A DNA stretch of 39,624 bases from Xanthomonas albilineans (GTDB taxonomy: Bacteria > Pseudomonadota > Gammaproteobacteria > Xanthomonadales > Xanthomonadaceae). The notes under the pieces are model-generated. The model searched no databases. It saw nothing but the letters and a program-made list of their open reading frames with translations, and was not told the DNA's origin. Below, piece after piece: positions 1-9,408 of this stretch; the first letter of the stretch is position 1, and the number at the start of each line of letters is the position of its first letter. Location: contig NZ_MDCB01000021.1 in NCBI RefSeq assembly GCF_002939705.1, positions 1 to 39,624 of the forward strand. The letters run 5' to 3'. A program made the position numbers and the translations under genes.

Positions 1-699
1 AGCAACCCGATTGTGGACGCGGCGACCAGCGATAACGATTTCGACCTGAGCAAGTTGCGCAAGACCGTCCAGTCCATCTACGTCGGCGTCAGTCCGGCCA
101 AACTGATCGAAGCCAAAGGGGTGTTGAATCTGTTCTTCGAGCAGGCGATCAAACTCAATGGCCGCGAGTTGCCAGAGCACAACCCAGAACTGAAATACCA
201 GTGCATGTTCATGCTCGATGAGTTCACCGCGTTGGGCCGGGTGGAGATCGTGCCGGTGGCCGTCGGCTGGGTGGCCGGCTATGGCATCCGCATCGTGATC
301 GTGATCCAGTCGATTGCGCAGTTGGAGTCGGTCTATGGCGCCGACACAGCGCGCGGCTTGATCACCAATCTCGGCGTGCGGATCGTGTTCACTCCGCGAG
401 AGCAACGGGATGCCGAGGAATATTCGAAGATGCTGGGCGAGACCACCGTGCGCCGTCGGCAGCGCACGCAGTCTTACGGCCCAGGCAGCAGCCACAGCTA
501 TACCGAGGTGCTGGATCGGCGTCCGCTGATGAATCCGGATGAGGTCAAGGGACTGGCGCCGGACAAAGCCATCGTGTTCATTGAGGGAATTGGCTATCCG
601 ATCCTGGCCAACAAGATTTTTTATTACAAGGACAGCTACTTCAAGAAGCTGTTGCTGAAGGCGCCGCAGGTGCCTCGGCTCGCGCTGGGCGGAGCGTAA
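1..699 (+). CDS. VirD4/TraG-type conjugative coupling protein, C-terminal part (5' end outside window)
   Basis: Type IV secretion coupling proteins are inner-membrane hexameric ATPases that bring DNA or effector substrates to the secretion channel. The frame is open from base 1, so the gene begins upstream and only about 232 C-terminal residues are seen. The Walker B-like segment FMLDEFTALGRV is followed by a VGWVAGYGIR strand and IQSIAQLESVYG, an arrangement typical of the TraG/VirD4 motor domain. The Walker A motif must lie upstream of the window. The protein ends in a short basic and hydrophobic tail and is followed after 4 bases by a small gene on the same strand. It could belong to a mobile element or to a chromosomal T4SS that secretes effectors; the fragment alone cannot tell these apart. 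Confidence 0.85.
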   Translation, partial: SNPIVDAATSDNDFDLSKLRKTVQSIYVGVSPAKLIEAKGVLNLFFEQAIKLNGRELPEHNPELKYQCMFMLDEFTALGRVEIVPVAVGWVAGYGIRIVIVIQSIAQLESVYGADTARGLITNLGVRIVFTPREQRDAEEYSKMLGETTVRRRQRTQSYGPGSSHSYTEVLDRRPLMNPDEVKGLAPDKAIVFIEGIGYPILANKIFYYKDSYFKKLLLKAPQVPRLALGGA

Positions 700-703
700 T
701 CGC

Positions 704-1072
704 ATGAGATTTTTCGGTAGAGGGCGTGCTGACCTCAAACAGCGGCTGGATGTACTGGAAAATGCGCTGCTCGATCAAAAGAAGAGCATCCACTTCCTGG
801 AAGGCCAGCGCATCCGCACGGTGCGGCAGTTCACGGCGATGCAGTCGCTGGTGGAGTCGCTGATTCGCACGCATCAGCGGCCAGACCTGATGCTGCGTTG
901 GTGGAATCATGAAGTCCCGAAGCTGATCGATGAGGTTAGCGAGGTGCCGGAGGATATCCACGTCGAACACCAATTGGAGGCGCTGGCCTGGCAGGGGATG
1001 GTGAAGCGCTACACCTACCTGATCGAGGCGGCGGCAGACTTCTATGCGCAATGTCATGAAGATGACGACTGA
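704..1072 (+). CDS. Small coiled-coil protein of unknown function next to the coupling protein
   Basis: This is a 122-residue protein that I do not recognise. The start ATG lies 4 bases after the coupling-protein stop, so the two are almost certainly co-transcribed. The N-terminal third (about residues 8-45) is rich in Leu, Glu, Gln and Lys in a heptad-like pattern and probably forms a coiled coil. The C-terminal half is acidic, with Trp and Tyr residues, and ends in EDDD. There is no signal peptide or membrane segment, so it is probably cytoplasmic. Its position suggests a role linked to type IV secretion or conjugation, for example as an accessory or substrate adaptor, but that rests on location only. 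Confidence 0.65.
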   Translation: MRFFGRGRADLKQRLDVLENALLDQKKSIHFLEGQRIRTVRQFTAMQSLVESLIRTHQRPDLMLRWWNHEVPKLIDEVSEVPEDIHVEHQLEALAWQGMVKRYTYLIEAAADFYAQCHEDDD

Positions 1073-1145
1073 AACGGCGGCGCCGCATCGCTTGATGACG
1101 TGCGGCACCGTATAAGAAAGCCGGCCGACCAGCGCACGGAGTCAA

Positions 1146-1664
1146 CTATTGGTTTGCCTTGTGAGCATAAACGCATTGGCGCGCTTGTTCGTAAGCTTTG
1201 GTAGGGATGACTACATCGAATTGCTTGGTGGTCGGGATAAGCGTAGAGGGCTCCGAAGAATGCAGCAGGAAGGCATCACCGCCGCCCTCTCGGCGGAACC
1301 AGCCGGTGTGCATCCCTGGGAGGCTAGTCCCCGACTTACGGAAGGGAAAGCTAATCGCACTCGCGTCCACGGCTTCGTCCCAACGCAAGGCGCTCAATGG
1401 CACGGCGACACTGTCCGTTCCGGCCCGCAGCATCAGGGTATCTCCACCGACGCTCACGCGTGCGCTCCGGGCTTGCCAAACCAAAAAACCGGCCATCACT
1501 ACATTGGCCAAGACTACCACCACAAGCGCCGCCTTCTTCAACGGTGTTGGAGCCTTCCCAGCGAAGTACAGAAACGCTACGAAGGCGAGAGCCAGCACAA
1601 ACGGACCGAAGATGGTCAGGTACGTCTTGCTGTTGGCCAAGTGTAGTGGAATGTCACAGTTCAT
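1146..1664 (-). CDS. Two-TM membrane protein with PH-like C-terminal domain
   Basis: This is a 172-residue protein. I chose the ATG at 1664 because AAGAGG lies just upstream; a longer reading frame to 1880 overlaps the preceding gene and is unlikely. Two hydrophobic segments (about residues 14-33 and 44-62) are followed by a beta-rich soluble part with alternating hydrophobic residues, resembling the small bacterial PH-like membrane proteins (YdbT/DUF304 type). The fold assignment is an inference. It is the last gene of a three-gene minus-strand operon, 14 bases after the Tat-protein gene and downstream of a radical SAM enzyme. It may anchor, sense or protect against the product of those two genes, but no catalytic motif is visible. 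Confidence 0.6.
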   Translation of the reverse strand: MNCDIPLHLANSKTYLTIFGPFVLALAFVAFLYFAGKAPTPLKKAALVVVVLANVVMAGFLVWQARSARVSVGGDTLMLRAGTDSVAVPLSALRWDEAVDASAISFPFRKSGTSLPGMHTGWFRREGGGDAFLLHSSEPSTLIPTTKQFDVVIPTKAYEQARQCVYAHKANQ

Positions 1665-1678
1665 GGCTGACCTCTTGT

Positions 1679-2740
1679 TTAGGCTGTAATGGTACGCATG
1701 CCGTATTGATACACAGCATCCACGATGGTGTCGAATGCCGACTCCTCGAAGCCGATCAATCCAACCTGCTGCATGGCGCGCAGAAAAGACGCCACCTCGT
1801 TGTGGATAACCAGCTTGGCATGCTCCGAGTACAACTCCGGCGCACCGAGCATCGCGGCGGCACGCTGCGCCACGGTGCAACTGTCGCAGATATCCGGGTC
1901 GAGCCGACTCATCTGCCCCGTGAAAATTCCCGCTGACATCGACTGCGATGGTCCCGATCCCTTTCCCGGCGATGGTCCCGCCACAGAGGTGTGAGTAACA
2001 AACGTGACGTAATTGAACAGCACCAGCGCCACTTGCACGCCTACCGCCGCCTCCACAGCAGCCACAATGGCAGCGATTGAGCCCGCGACGGCCTGTCCGG
2101 GTGCCACGCGGACCAACTGGGCGATGTTGCCAATGGCAGCGAGGTCTGCTGTGGTTGGCACCGAGGCTGACGAACTCACGAAACGCTTCACGGTTTCGGC
2201 GTCAAGTGGCGCGTCCGGCGCTAAACCCAAAGCCTCTTTGATCATGGCAAGGTTGCTCGACAACACCTTCGACATTTGTTGTGTCAAGGTGTCCGGCTTG
2301 GGCTTTTCGAGCGCGCCTGCCACATGCAGGTAATTGAGCAGCGACACGTAATCCTTGTTGAGCGCTGCGCTCTGCACCAGTGGATCGGACAGCGCAACAA
2401 GCAATGCGAGGGTTGGTGCGTCCATCGCGCTGCTGTCGTAGCCCACGCTGGCTAGGAATTTCTGCGGGTTGGTGTTGAAGGCTTTTCGCTGCGAAGGATG
2501 GGAGAACATTTCGACTACTGCAGCGGTCAACTTCGACCACCGGTCCCAACCTTCGGTCGGCATACCGCCACGGGAGAGCGGCAGCAACATCTTCGTGTCT
2601 GTACTGTTAGCCGTGCCGCCGGTTAGGCTAGTGGGCTGACCAAACACACGCGTGGCTTGGTCAGCAGCCACGACGCCTGCAGGTGTGGCTGCTGCTGCAC
2701 CTGCGACCAAACTTGATTGAATGAACTTCCGTCGCTTCAT
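1679..2740 (-). CDS. Tat-exported protein of unknown function, partner of the radical SAM enzyme
   Basis: This is a 353-residue protein. The N-terminus MKRRKFIQSSLVAGAAAAT is a clear twin-arginine signal (RR, then F and a hydrophobic Ala-rich stretch), so the protein should be exported folded, often a sign of a cofactor or modification added in the cytoplasm. AAGGAG precedes the ATG. Residues 79-102 contain FSHPSQRKAF, then NPQKFLASVGYD, which resembles the helical substrate-like motif found in some RiPP leaders (inference). An Ala/Val-rich hydrophobic stretch lies near residues 215-255 and a CDSC pair at 285-288. The gene starts 2 bases after the radical SAM stop codon, implying coupled expression and a functional link, possibly as substrate. 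No family was recognised. Confidence 0.7.
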   Translation of the reverse strand: MKRRKFIQSSLVAGAAAATPAGVVAADQATRVFGQPTSLTGGTANSTDTKMLLPLSRGGMPTEGWDRWSKLTAAVVEMFSHPSQRKAFNTNPQKFLASVGYDSSAMDAPTLALLVALSDPLVQSAALNKDYVSLLNYLHVAGALEKPKPDTLTQQMSKVLSSNLAMIKEALGLAPDAPLDAETVKRFVSSSASVPTTADLAAIGNIAQLVRVAPGQAVAGSIAAIVAAVEAAVGVQVALVLFNYVTFVTHTSVAGPSPGKGSGPSQSMSAGIFTGQMSRLDPDICDSCTVAQRAAAMLGAPELYSEHAKLVIHNEVASFLRAMQQVGLIGFEESAFDTIVDAVYQYGMRTITA

Positions 2741-2742
2741 CG

Positions 2743-3765
2743 TTAGGCTCCTTGCTGTTCTACGATTTGATCGACTGCCGACGCCAAAGCATATCGACTC
2801 ATCACTTCCGGCACGAATTGCTCGTAGGTGGCGGTAATCCTTTTGCGAACCTCCGGGTTCTTATGTAATACGGCACAGTCGTGGCATATGTGTACCGACC
2901 CGGAAAGCAGTTCATCGGCGCGCTCTTGTCCCATGACCTTGCGTACGATTTCCGCAGGTCCATCCATGCGCAGCCAGTATTTTAGGAAGTCATCGCGTTG
3001 ACGGAGGTAGGTGTCGGAGACGCCTTCGGCAATCGTTCCCAACTTCATTTCCGGGATGTGCTCTAAGGTCAGGCCGCAGCAGGCCGATACCTCTCCGTAG
3101 GGCGTGATGGCGATGTTGTTGTGGATTTGCTCGCACGGCGTTGCGCGGCGATCCGTGTGCAGAACGTGCTCGCGCTCCTCCCCTGTGTCCTTGAATGACA
3201 TCCAACTGTTCGACTGCAACAGTAGGCCCCGATCACGGAGGCTCTTTATCGTCGGATCGCGCGTGAGAGCTGACAATTTCTCACTTTCTGCAGTGTCGGC
3301 CTCAACCGTCAGTAATGTCAGCACGCCCGCGTTGAAAGCTGCTTCCGCTGCGTTGACCACCGATTCGTGCGGCACCCAATCCTGGTGGTCCTTGCCTGTA
3401 CTGATGTTCAGTTCGCATAGACCGGCACCGGCCAGTTTTCCAGCCATCCGCGCGGCAGTGGCCTTCGTCTTGCCCCAAGAACCATTGGAAACAATGCGTG
3501 TGACCAGGCCGAGCGACGTGGCTTCGGCAATCATGGCGACCAAGTCGTCTTTCAGTAGCGTGGTCTCGCCTCCGGTGAACACCACCACGCGCAGCGATGG
3601 AAAGCGTTCCTTCACGTCGTGAAGGGCTCGCATCATTTCATCGCGACTGAGCCGCCCCTTGACCTTGGGGCTAGATTCGAAGCAGCACTGTGTGCAGGCT
3701 GCGGTACAACGGTACGTTGTGATGAACGTAAGAGTCTTGGGTAGCAGCGTTGAGCACAGATCCAT
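2743..3765 (-). CDS. Radical SAM enzyme with SPASM-like C-terminal cysteines
   Basis: Radical SAM enzymes cleave S-adenosylmethionine at a [4Fe-4S] cluster to start radical chemistry. With the ATG at 3765 (GGAAGAGG upstream) the protein has 340 residues. The cluster motif C20-TAA-C24-TQ-C27 is intact, as is the SAM-binding GGE at 65-67. The C-terminal half has C211, then ITPYGEVSACC (C229, C230) and a CHDC pair at 294-297, spaced like an auxiliary-cluster (SPASM or twitch) domain used by peptide-modifying members. A frame extending to 3867 has no good ribosome site. The gene leads a tight operon with a Tat-exported protein and a two-TM protein. The likely role is peptide or protein modification; the substrate is unknown. 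Confidence 0.85.
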   Translation of the reverse strand: MDLCSTLLPKTLTFITTYRCTAACTQCCFESSPKVKGRLSRDEMMRALHDVKERFPSLRVVVFTGGETTLLKDDLVAMIAEATSLGLVTRIVSNGSWGKTKATAARMAGKLAGAGLCELNISTGKDHQDWVPHESVVNAAEAAFNAGVLTLLTVEADTAESEKLSALTRDPTIKSLRDRGLLLQSNSWMSFKDTGEEREHVLHTDRRATPCEQIHNNIAITPYGEVSACCGLTLEHIPEMKLGTIAEGVSDTYLRQRDDFLKYWLRMDGPAEIVRKVMGQERADELLSGSVHICHDCAVLHKNPEVRKRITATYEQFVPEVMSRYALASAVDQIVEQQGA

Positions 3766-3792
3766 ATGGCCTCTTCCAATGGCTTTTTTAGC

Positions 3793-3814
3793 CGGGCAGT
3801 TCAACTGTTGCCCG
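3793..3814 (-). promoter_or_regulatory. Hairpin in the leader of the radical SAM operon
   Basis: CGGGCA at 3793-3798 pairs with TGCCCG at 3809-3814 around a 10-base loop, and part of the loop can extend the pairing with a bulge. Read on the minus strand it ends 27 bases before the ATG at 3765 and is followed by an A-run, not a U-run. It is therefore not a classical terminator for the operon, but it could affect leader folding or translation. On the plus strand the opposite polarity gives no clear terminator either. Confidence 0.3.
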
Positions 3815-4058
3815 TCGAACCTATCATGCCAAATCCAAGTCGTCAATATGTTGGGCGGCCTTTCCACACCAACTTTACACTCTCGTCTCTCTAGACGGGA
3901 AGGGAACAGATCTTTCGGGTGGTCGATCTTCTACGGCTTGACGTCGATTGCGCATGCCCGCAAGATGCAAACTGATGCGGCCCGCACTTCAGCTTGCCAA
4001 CGCGCACAGCTCACAATCTGAGTTCCCCTGCTCATGTGTCCATGATGAAGAGGTGTCA
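3815..4058. other. Divergent intergenic region between radical SAM operon and DUF6166-like gene
   Basis: This region separates two divergently transcribed accessory genes and must hold promoters for both. I see no convincing paired -35/-10 boxes. A TTGACG-like element occurs on the minus strand near 3845, but no well-spaced -10 follows. A short inverted repeat CGTCT/AGACG surrounds 3886-3899. No gene is supported here. Confidence 0.4.
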
Positions 4059-4385
4059 ATGAGCTACATTCTACTGAGAATCGTTGAGGGTGCTAGCGTG
4101 GCGCTATATCGCCACGCAACCACTGGGCCGGCAGAGCTTGTGCCCACACGCCGCGACTTATTCAATTATGTTGGTGGCTATGGATGGGGTTATGGCGGCA
4201 GCGGAGCCAACAACCTAAGCCACGCAATCGCGGGTAAGATCTTCGAGATGGACGATCTAGATCGTGCCGAATTGTGTGCGCGCGCTCGGGTCATCTTGGA
4301 CCATGTGATCGGAAAATCATCCTTGGACAGAGAAACTGAACACGATATTTCTGTGGCATCGCTAAAGCAGTTTTTCCCTGACTGA
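4059..4385 (+). CDS. DUF6166-like small protein
   Basis: This is a 108-residue protein starting at the ATG at 4059, preceded by GAAGAGG at a good distance; the frame upstream has no ribosome site. The segment YGWGYGGSGANNLSHAIAG matches the signature I recall for DUF6166 (GFEWGYGGSGPxxLALAIL), a family of small proteins common on plasmids, integrative elements and phages, with no known biochemical role. A mixed C-terminal helix region follows. The gene stands alone on the plus strand, divergent from the radical SAM operon. Its presence supports the view that the first 4.4 kb is mobile or formerly mobile DNA. Confidence 0.65.
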   Translation: MSYILLRIVEGASVALYRHATTGPAELVPTRRDLFNYVGGYGWGYGGSGANNLSHAIAGKIFEMDDLDRAELCARARVILDHVIGKSSLDRETEHDISVASLKQFFPD

Positions 4386-5050
4386 GGGTTGGCAACTTCC
4401 CGCCGGTTTCCCCCCGCGTTTGCCTTTTGCCGCGCACCTGGGGCTGTAATAGCAGTCACGTACACGCGCACCGTCCCCCGTGCCTAGGAAACCCCTCCAC
4501 AGCCACGAAGAGCCCGTGGATCACGCGTGTAAGGACAGGCGAGCCTTGTGTGGGTGCCGCCGGCAGGCACCCACCCGCCGGTCATCTAGTTGTTATCGGA
4601 AGTGGGTGGCCTCGGCTTCTGCTGCCTTTACCACGGTCCGATACCCCCCCTCAGCATTGCTCATGAGTTCGAATCCATGCCAATGTTTTTGGAGAACAGG
4701 TTGAAGCTGAGGGGGCGACTGCAGCACCAGTTCGCGTCCCAGGCGTGGTCGGGGATGTGCAAAACCCTTCAGGAATCGGGTTTTCTGTTTTTTGGCCTCT
4801 TTGCTGAAAAATGATTCGGCAGCTTTATGTCTCCGGTCTTGGCCGCGCTGGCGGCTACTCAGCGCTACGCCGTGCTCGCGACAGATGTGCATGCCATGAT
4901 CTTGTGCATGCTGTCGATCGCGTCGTCGCACTCGGCCACAACGGTTGACTATCGCGCGTTCTCGTGCGGTAGGCGGCGCTGTTGCTGTGTCTGCTTGGCG
5001 TCCAGACGGTCGTGTTGCGTCTGTCAGCTAGGCAGTGGCCACGCGTTGCC
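4386..5050. other. Gene-free stretch with scattered hairpins
   Basis: About 665 bases lie between the accessory block and the first core gene. Open frames here are short, lack ribosome sites and have no recognisable protein. A perfect 9-bp stem (GTGGGTGCC at 4550-4558 with GGCACCCAC at 4566-4574) has no U-run. A second stem with a U-run is listed separately. The stretch looks like degenerate junction DNA at the edge of an island, but I found no clear direct repeats, tRNA or transposase in it. Confidence 0.4.
4761..4793 (+). terminator. Terminator-like hairpin with U-rich tail
   Basis: AAAACCC at 4761-4767 pairs with GGGTTTT at 4778-4784 around a 10-base loop, followed by CTGTTTTTT. The shape fits a weak intrinsic terminator for plus-strand transcription. 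It lies 376 bases after the nearest upstream plus-strand gene, so it may be a relic or belong to a gene that has been lost. Confidence 0.35.
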
Positions 5051-5899
5051 ATGCGTGCAGTGCGGTGGTCGGTGACACGTCTGCGCAGCCCGCTAAGCAA
5101 ACCCGCAGTGCGCCTTCTGGGTGCCGATGATGCGCTGGCTTACCTGCGGGTGGGCGACGGTGCGCCGGTCGTGCTGGTGCATGGGGCGTTGTGCGACTAC
5201 CGCTACTGGATGCCCCAACTGCGCGGGTTGGCCGATCGTTTTCAGCTCAGCGCAGTGAGTCTGGGTCAATACTATCCGCGGTTGCGCTCGGCATCGCGGC
5301 ATGTCTTCGGTTGGCGTTGGCACGCGCAGCAAGTGGCGGCTTTCATCGCCAGCGAAGCACGGTCTGTCCATCTGGTGGGGCACTCCCGTGGCGCCGCGGT
5401 GGCCTGGCAGGTGGCGTTGCAGCAGCCTGCGGCGGTCGCCAGCCTGAGTTTGTTCGATCCCGGCGGGCCTCAGTCGCATGGCTTGTCGGCCGAGGTGCTG
5501 GCGGTCCGCGCGCGTGCGGTGGCGCTGTTGCAGGACGGACAGCTCGAGGCCGGCCTGGAATGCTTCGTCGATTCGGTCAGCCAGCCCGGCGCTTGGGCGC
5601 GTAGCAGTACGACATTCCGGCAGATGGTGCGCGATAACGCGCAGACGCTGCTGCCGCAGATCGATGACGCGCTGCCGGCGTATCGGCCGGAGCAGGCCGC
5701 CAGCCTGGCGTTGCCGGTGTTGTTGGTCACCGGCGAACACAGTCCGGCGCAATATCGCGACAACGCCGCTGCGCTCGCGCAATGGTTGCCGGACCCGCGC
5801 TTGCACCTGCTTGTCGGTGCTTCGCATGGCATGACTTTCACGCATGCGCGCCGCTGCAATGCGTTGTTGGCCGAGATGGTGCGCGCAATCTCCGGCTGA
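5051..5899 (+). CDS. Alpha/beta-hydrolase fold protein
   Basis: This is a predicted cytoplasmic serine hydrolase of about 282 residues; the substrate is unknown. The oxyanion-side motif VLVHGALCD (HG at 44-45), the nucleophile elbow LVGHSRGAAVA (Ser112) and the catalytic His in VGASHGM (about 259) are in the usual order and spacing for the family; the acid is probably the Asp/Glu near LLVTGEHS. The frame continues upstream to a TTG at 4982, but the ATG at 5051 gives a family-like N-terminus; neither has a strong ribosome site, so the start is uncertain. The gene is convergent with comM, with 73 bases between stops. Esterase, haloperoxidase-like and lactonase activities are all possible. Confidence 0.8.
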   Translation: MRAVRWSVTRLRSPLSKPAVRLLGADDALAYLRVGDGAPVVLVHGALCDYRYWMPQLRGLADRFQLSAVSLGQYYPRLRSASRHVFGWRWHAQQVAAFIASEARSVHLVGHSRGAAVAWQVALQQPAAVASLSLFDPGGPQSHGLSAEVLAVRARAVALLQDGQLEAGLECFVDSVSQPGAWARSSTTFRQMVRDNAQTLLPQIDDALPAYRPEQAASLALPVLLVTGEHSPAQYRDNAAALAQWLPDPRLHLLVGASHGMTFTHARRCNALLAEMVRAISG

Positions 5900-5972
5900 T
5901 GCATGCGCTAGTGCTTTTTGCCTGGCGTCGTTTTCGCATTGTGCGCCGTGCGGATGTGACACGGTGGCGTGG

Positions 5973-7529
<1,557 letters not shown>

Positions 7530-7541
7530 GGCAGGGGTTGG

Positions 7542-7811
7542 TCAGGTGTTGGAGGGGGGTGTCTGCGCGCTGTGCGCGGCTTCCAGCGCGGCGACTGTGC
7601 GTTCCAGCGCTTCGAGCTTCTCCCGCGTGCGCAGCAGCACCGCACGCTGCACTTCGAACTCCTCGCGGGTGACCAAGTCGAGTTTGCTCAGCCCAGCTTG
7701 CAGCGCGCTCTTGAAGGTGTTTTGCAGTTCGTCGCGGGATTGGCGCAGGCCTGGTGGCACTAGGTCGCTGAGGCGGCGGGCGAGGTCGTCGAGATGGTTG
7801 AGATCGATCAT
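7542..7811 (-). CDS. ubiK: UbiK-type ubiquinone biosynthesis accessory factor (BMFP family)
   Basis: This is an 89-residue protein of the YqiC/BMFP family. UbiK supports aerobic ubiquinone synthesis as part of a soluble multiprotein complex and forms a trimeric coiled coil. The amphipathic N-terminal half (DDLARRLSDLVPPGL) and the C-terminal heptad-rich segment (TREEFEVQRAVLLRTREKLE) are diagnostic. The length matches the usual 80-100 residues. It is followed by comM after 12 bases and is divergent from the P-II gene, with 175 bases between the starts. Confidence 0.88.
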   Translation of the reverse strand: MIDLNHLDDLARRLSDLVPPGLRQSRDELQNTFKSALQAGLSKLDLVTREEFEVQRAVLLRTREKLEALERTVAALEAAHSAQTPPSNT

Positions 7812-7923
7812 GGTTGTCTCCGGCAGGTGACGCTAGATTGCATTACCCGACGGTTCGGGACCATCGGCAACGGGCGCGGCGCGCTGTCGGAAAATTCCGG
7901 CGATGGAGGCGTCCCACCATTGA

Positions 7924-8325
<402 letters not shown>

Positions 8326-8340
8326 CGGCGTGATGTGCTT

Positions 8341-8376
8341 GTCGTGGTGTCGTGGTGTCGTGGTGTCGTGGTGTCG
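8341..8376. repeat. Tandem 8-bp repeat between glnB and speE
   Basis: GTCGTGGT is repeated four times head to tail, with a partial fifth copy, in the 62-base gap between two convergent genes. It is not in a coding frame of any supported gene. Slippage could vary its copy number without harming neighbours. There is no hairpin potential on one strand, so it is not a terminator. Confidence 0.8.
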
Positions 8377-8387
8377 GCGCGTGGCGC

Positions 8388-9239
8388 TCAGACGCTCAGC
8401 GCCTCGGCCACGAACGGTGGTAGAACCTGGGTGCCGGTGTGCAGGTGCGCGCTGTAGTAACGGGTGGCGAACGGTTTGGTCGCGGCGTCGTGTTGACGGA
8501 AGTCGAAGCCGCCTTGCTTGCGCGCCATGGTCACGCTCCACCAGCCGGTTGGGTAGCATGGTTGCGGGAATGGCACGGTGTGGAAGCTGGTGAAGCCAGC
8601 CTTGCCCATCTCCGCACGCATTTCCTTGATGAGGTCCAGCAGCGCCAGTGGCGATTCGGACTGCTGCACCAGAATGCCGTCGTCTTTCAGCGCTTTGAAA
8701 CAGCTCGCGTAGAAGGCCTTGTTGAACAGGCCCTCGGCCGGGCCGACCGGGTCGGTGGAATCGACGATGACGATGTCCACGCTGCCGGTCGGGCAGTTGG
8801 CCATGTAGGCGATGCCGTCATCGAACAGCAATTCGGCGCGAGGGTCGCTGTTGGATTCGCACAGTTCCGGGAAATATTTCTCGGCCATGCGCGTGACGTG
8901 TTCGTCGATGTCGCACTGGGTGGCGCGCTCCACCCCCGGGTGTTTGAGTACCTCGCGCAGTGTGCCGCAGTCGCCGCCGCCGATGATGACCACCCGCTTG
9001 GGCGCGGGATGGGTGAACAGCGCCGGGTGGCTGATCATTTCGTGATAGAAGAAATTGTCGCGGGTGGTCAGCATCACCGCGCCGTCGATCACCATCAGCT
9101 TGCCCCAGTCGGTGGTGTCGTAGATTTCGATCTTCTGGAACGGCGACTGCACTTCGTCCAGTTTGCCGGTGATGCGGTAGCCGATGGCCGAGCCGGTGGG
9201 CTGGAAGTGTTCGATGTACCAGGTGTCGTTGGCGCTCAT
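8388..9239 (-). CDS. speE: Spermidine synthase (polyamine aminopropyltransferase)
   Basis: The enzyme transfers the aminopropyl group of decarboxylated S-adenosylmethionine to putrescine. With the ATG at 9239 (GAGGA upstream) it has 283 residues, the usual length. The nucleotide-binding GGGDCG at 87-92, DIDEHV at 110-115 and catalytic Asp160 in VDSTDPVGPA are all in place. A longer frame to 9323 runs into the leader and adds no family sequence. The gene is divergent from speA, encoding arginine decarboxylase, so the pair covers the first and last parts of the arginine-to-spermidine route. The agmatine-to-putrescine enzymes and speD are not in this window. Confidence 0.94.
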   Translation of the reverse strand: MSANDTWYIEHFQPTGSAIGYRITGKLDEVQSPFQKIEIYDTTDWGKLMVIDGAVMLTTRDNFFYHEMISHPALFTHPAPKRVVIIGGGDCGTLREVLKHPGVERATQCDIDEHVTRMAEKYFPELCESNSDPRAELLFDDGIAYMANCPTGSVDIVIVDSTDPVGPAEGLFNKAFYASCFKALKDDGILVQQSESPLALLDLIKEMRAEMGKAGFTSFHTVPFPQPCYPTGWWSVTMARKQGGFDFRQHDAATKPFATRYYSAHLHTGTQVLPPFVAEALSV

Positions 9240-9267
9240 ACGGTGTCCTCGAAAAATGCAGGCGGTC

Positions 9268-9284
9268 CTCTCCCTTCGGGAGGG
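9268..9284. repeat. Short GC-rich hairpin in the speE leader
   Basis: CTCTCCC (9268-9274) and GGGAGGG (9278-9284) form a 7-bp stem, with one G-U pair, around a TTC loop. It lies 29 bases upstream of the speE ATG, in its leader, and also upstream of speA. Similar CTCCC-TTC-GGGAG stems are, from memory, common intergenic elements in Xanthomonas genomes. No U-run follows on either strand. Confidence 0.4.
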
Positions 9285-9408
9285 AGAAAACGGTGGCGCG
9301 AAGCGCTGGAGATGGAAAAGCAAGCCCCACCGCGTGCATGCACAACGCCTGGTGCTTATCTTCCCATTCCCGCGTACGCGCCGAGACAGGGGTGTCGGAT
9401 CGGCGCGG

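Noticed and set aside
641-1108. 155-codon minus-strand frame over the small coiled-coil gene
   Set aside because: It is antisense to two tightly spaced plus-strand genes and has no ribosome site or motif.
4668-4680. GAGTTCGAATCC resembles the T-arm of a tRNA
   Set aside because: The flanking bases do not form the 5-bp T-stem, and no acceptor stem, anticodon arm or CCA end is present.
4593-4931. 112-codon minus-strand frame in the gene-free stretch
   Set aside because: It has no ribosome site, no recognisable domain, and spans the terminator-like stem; it may be decayed DNA, but I could not tie it to any transposase.
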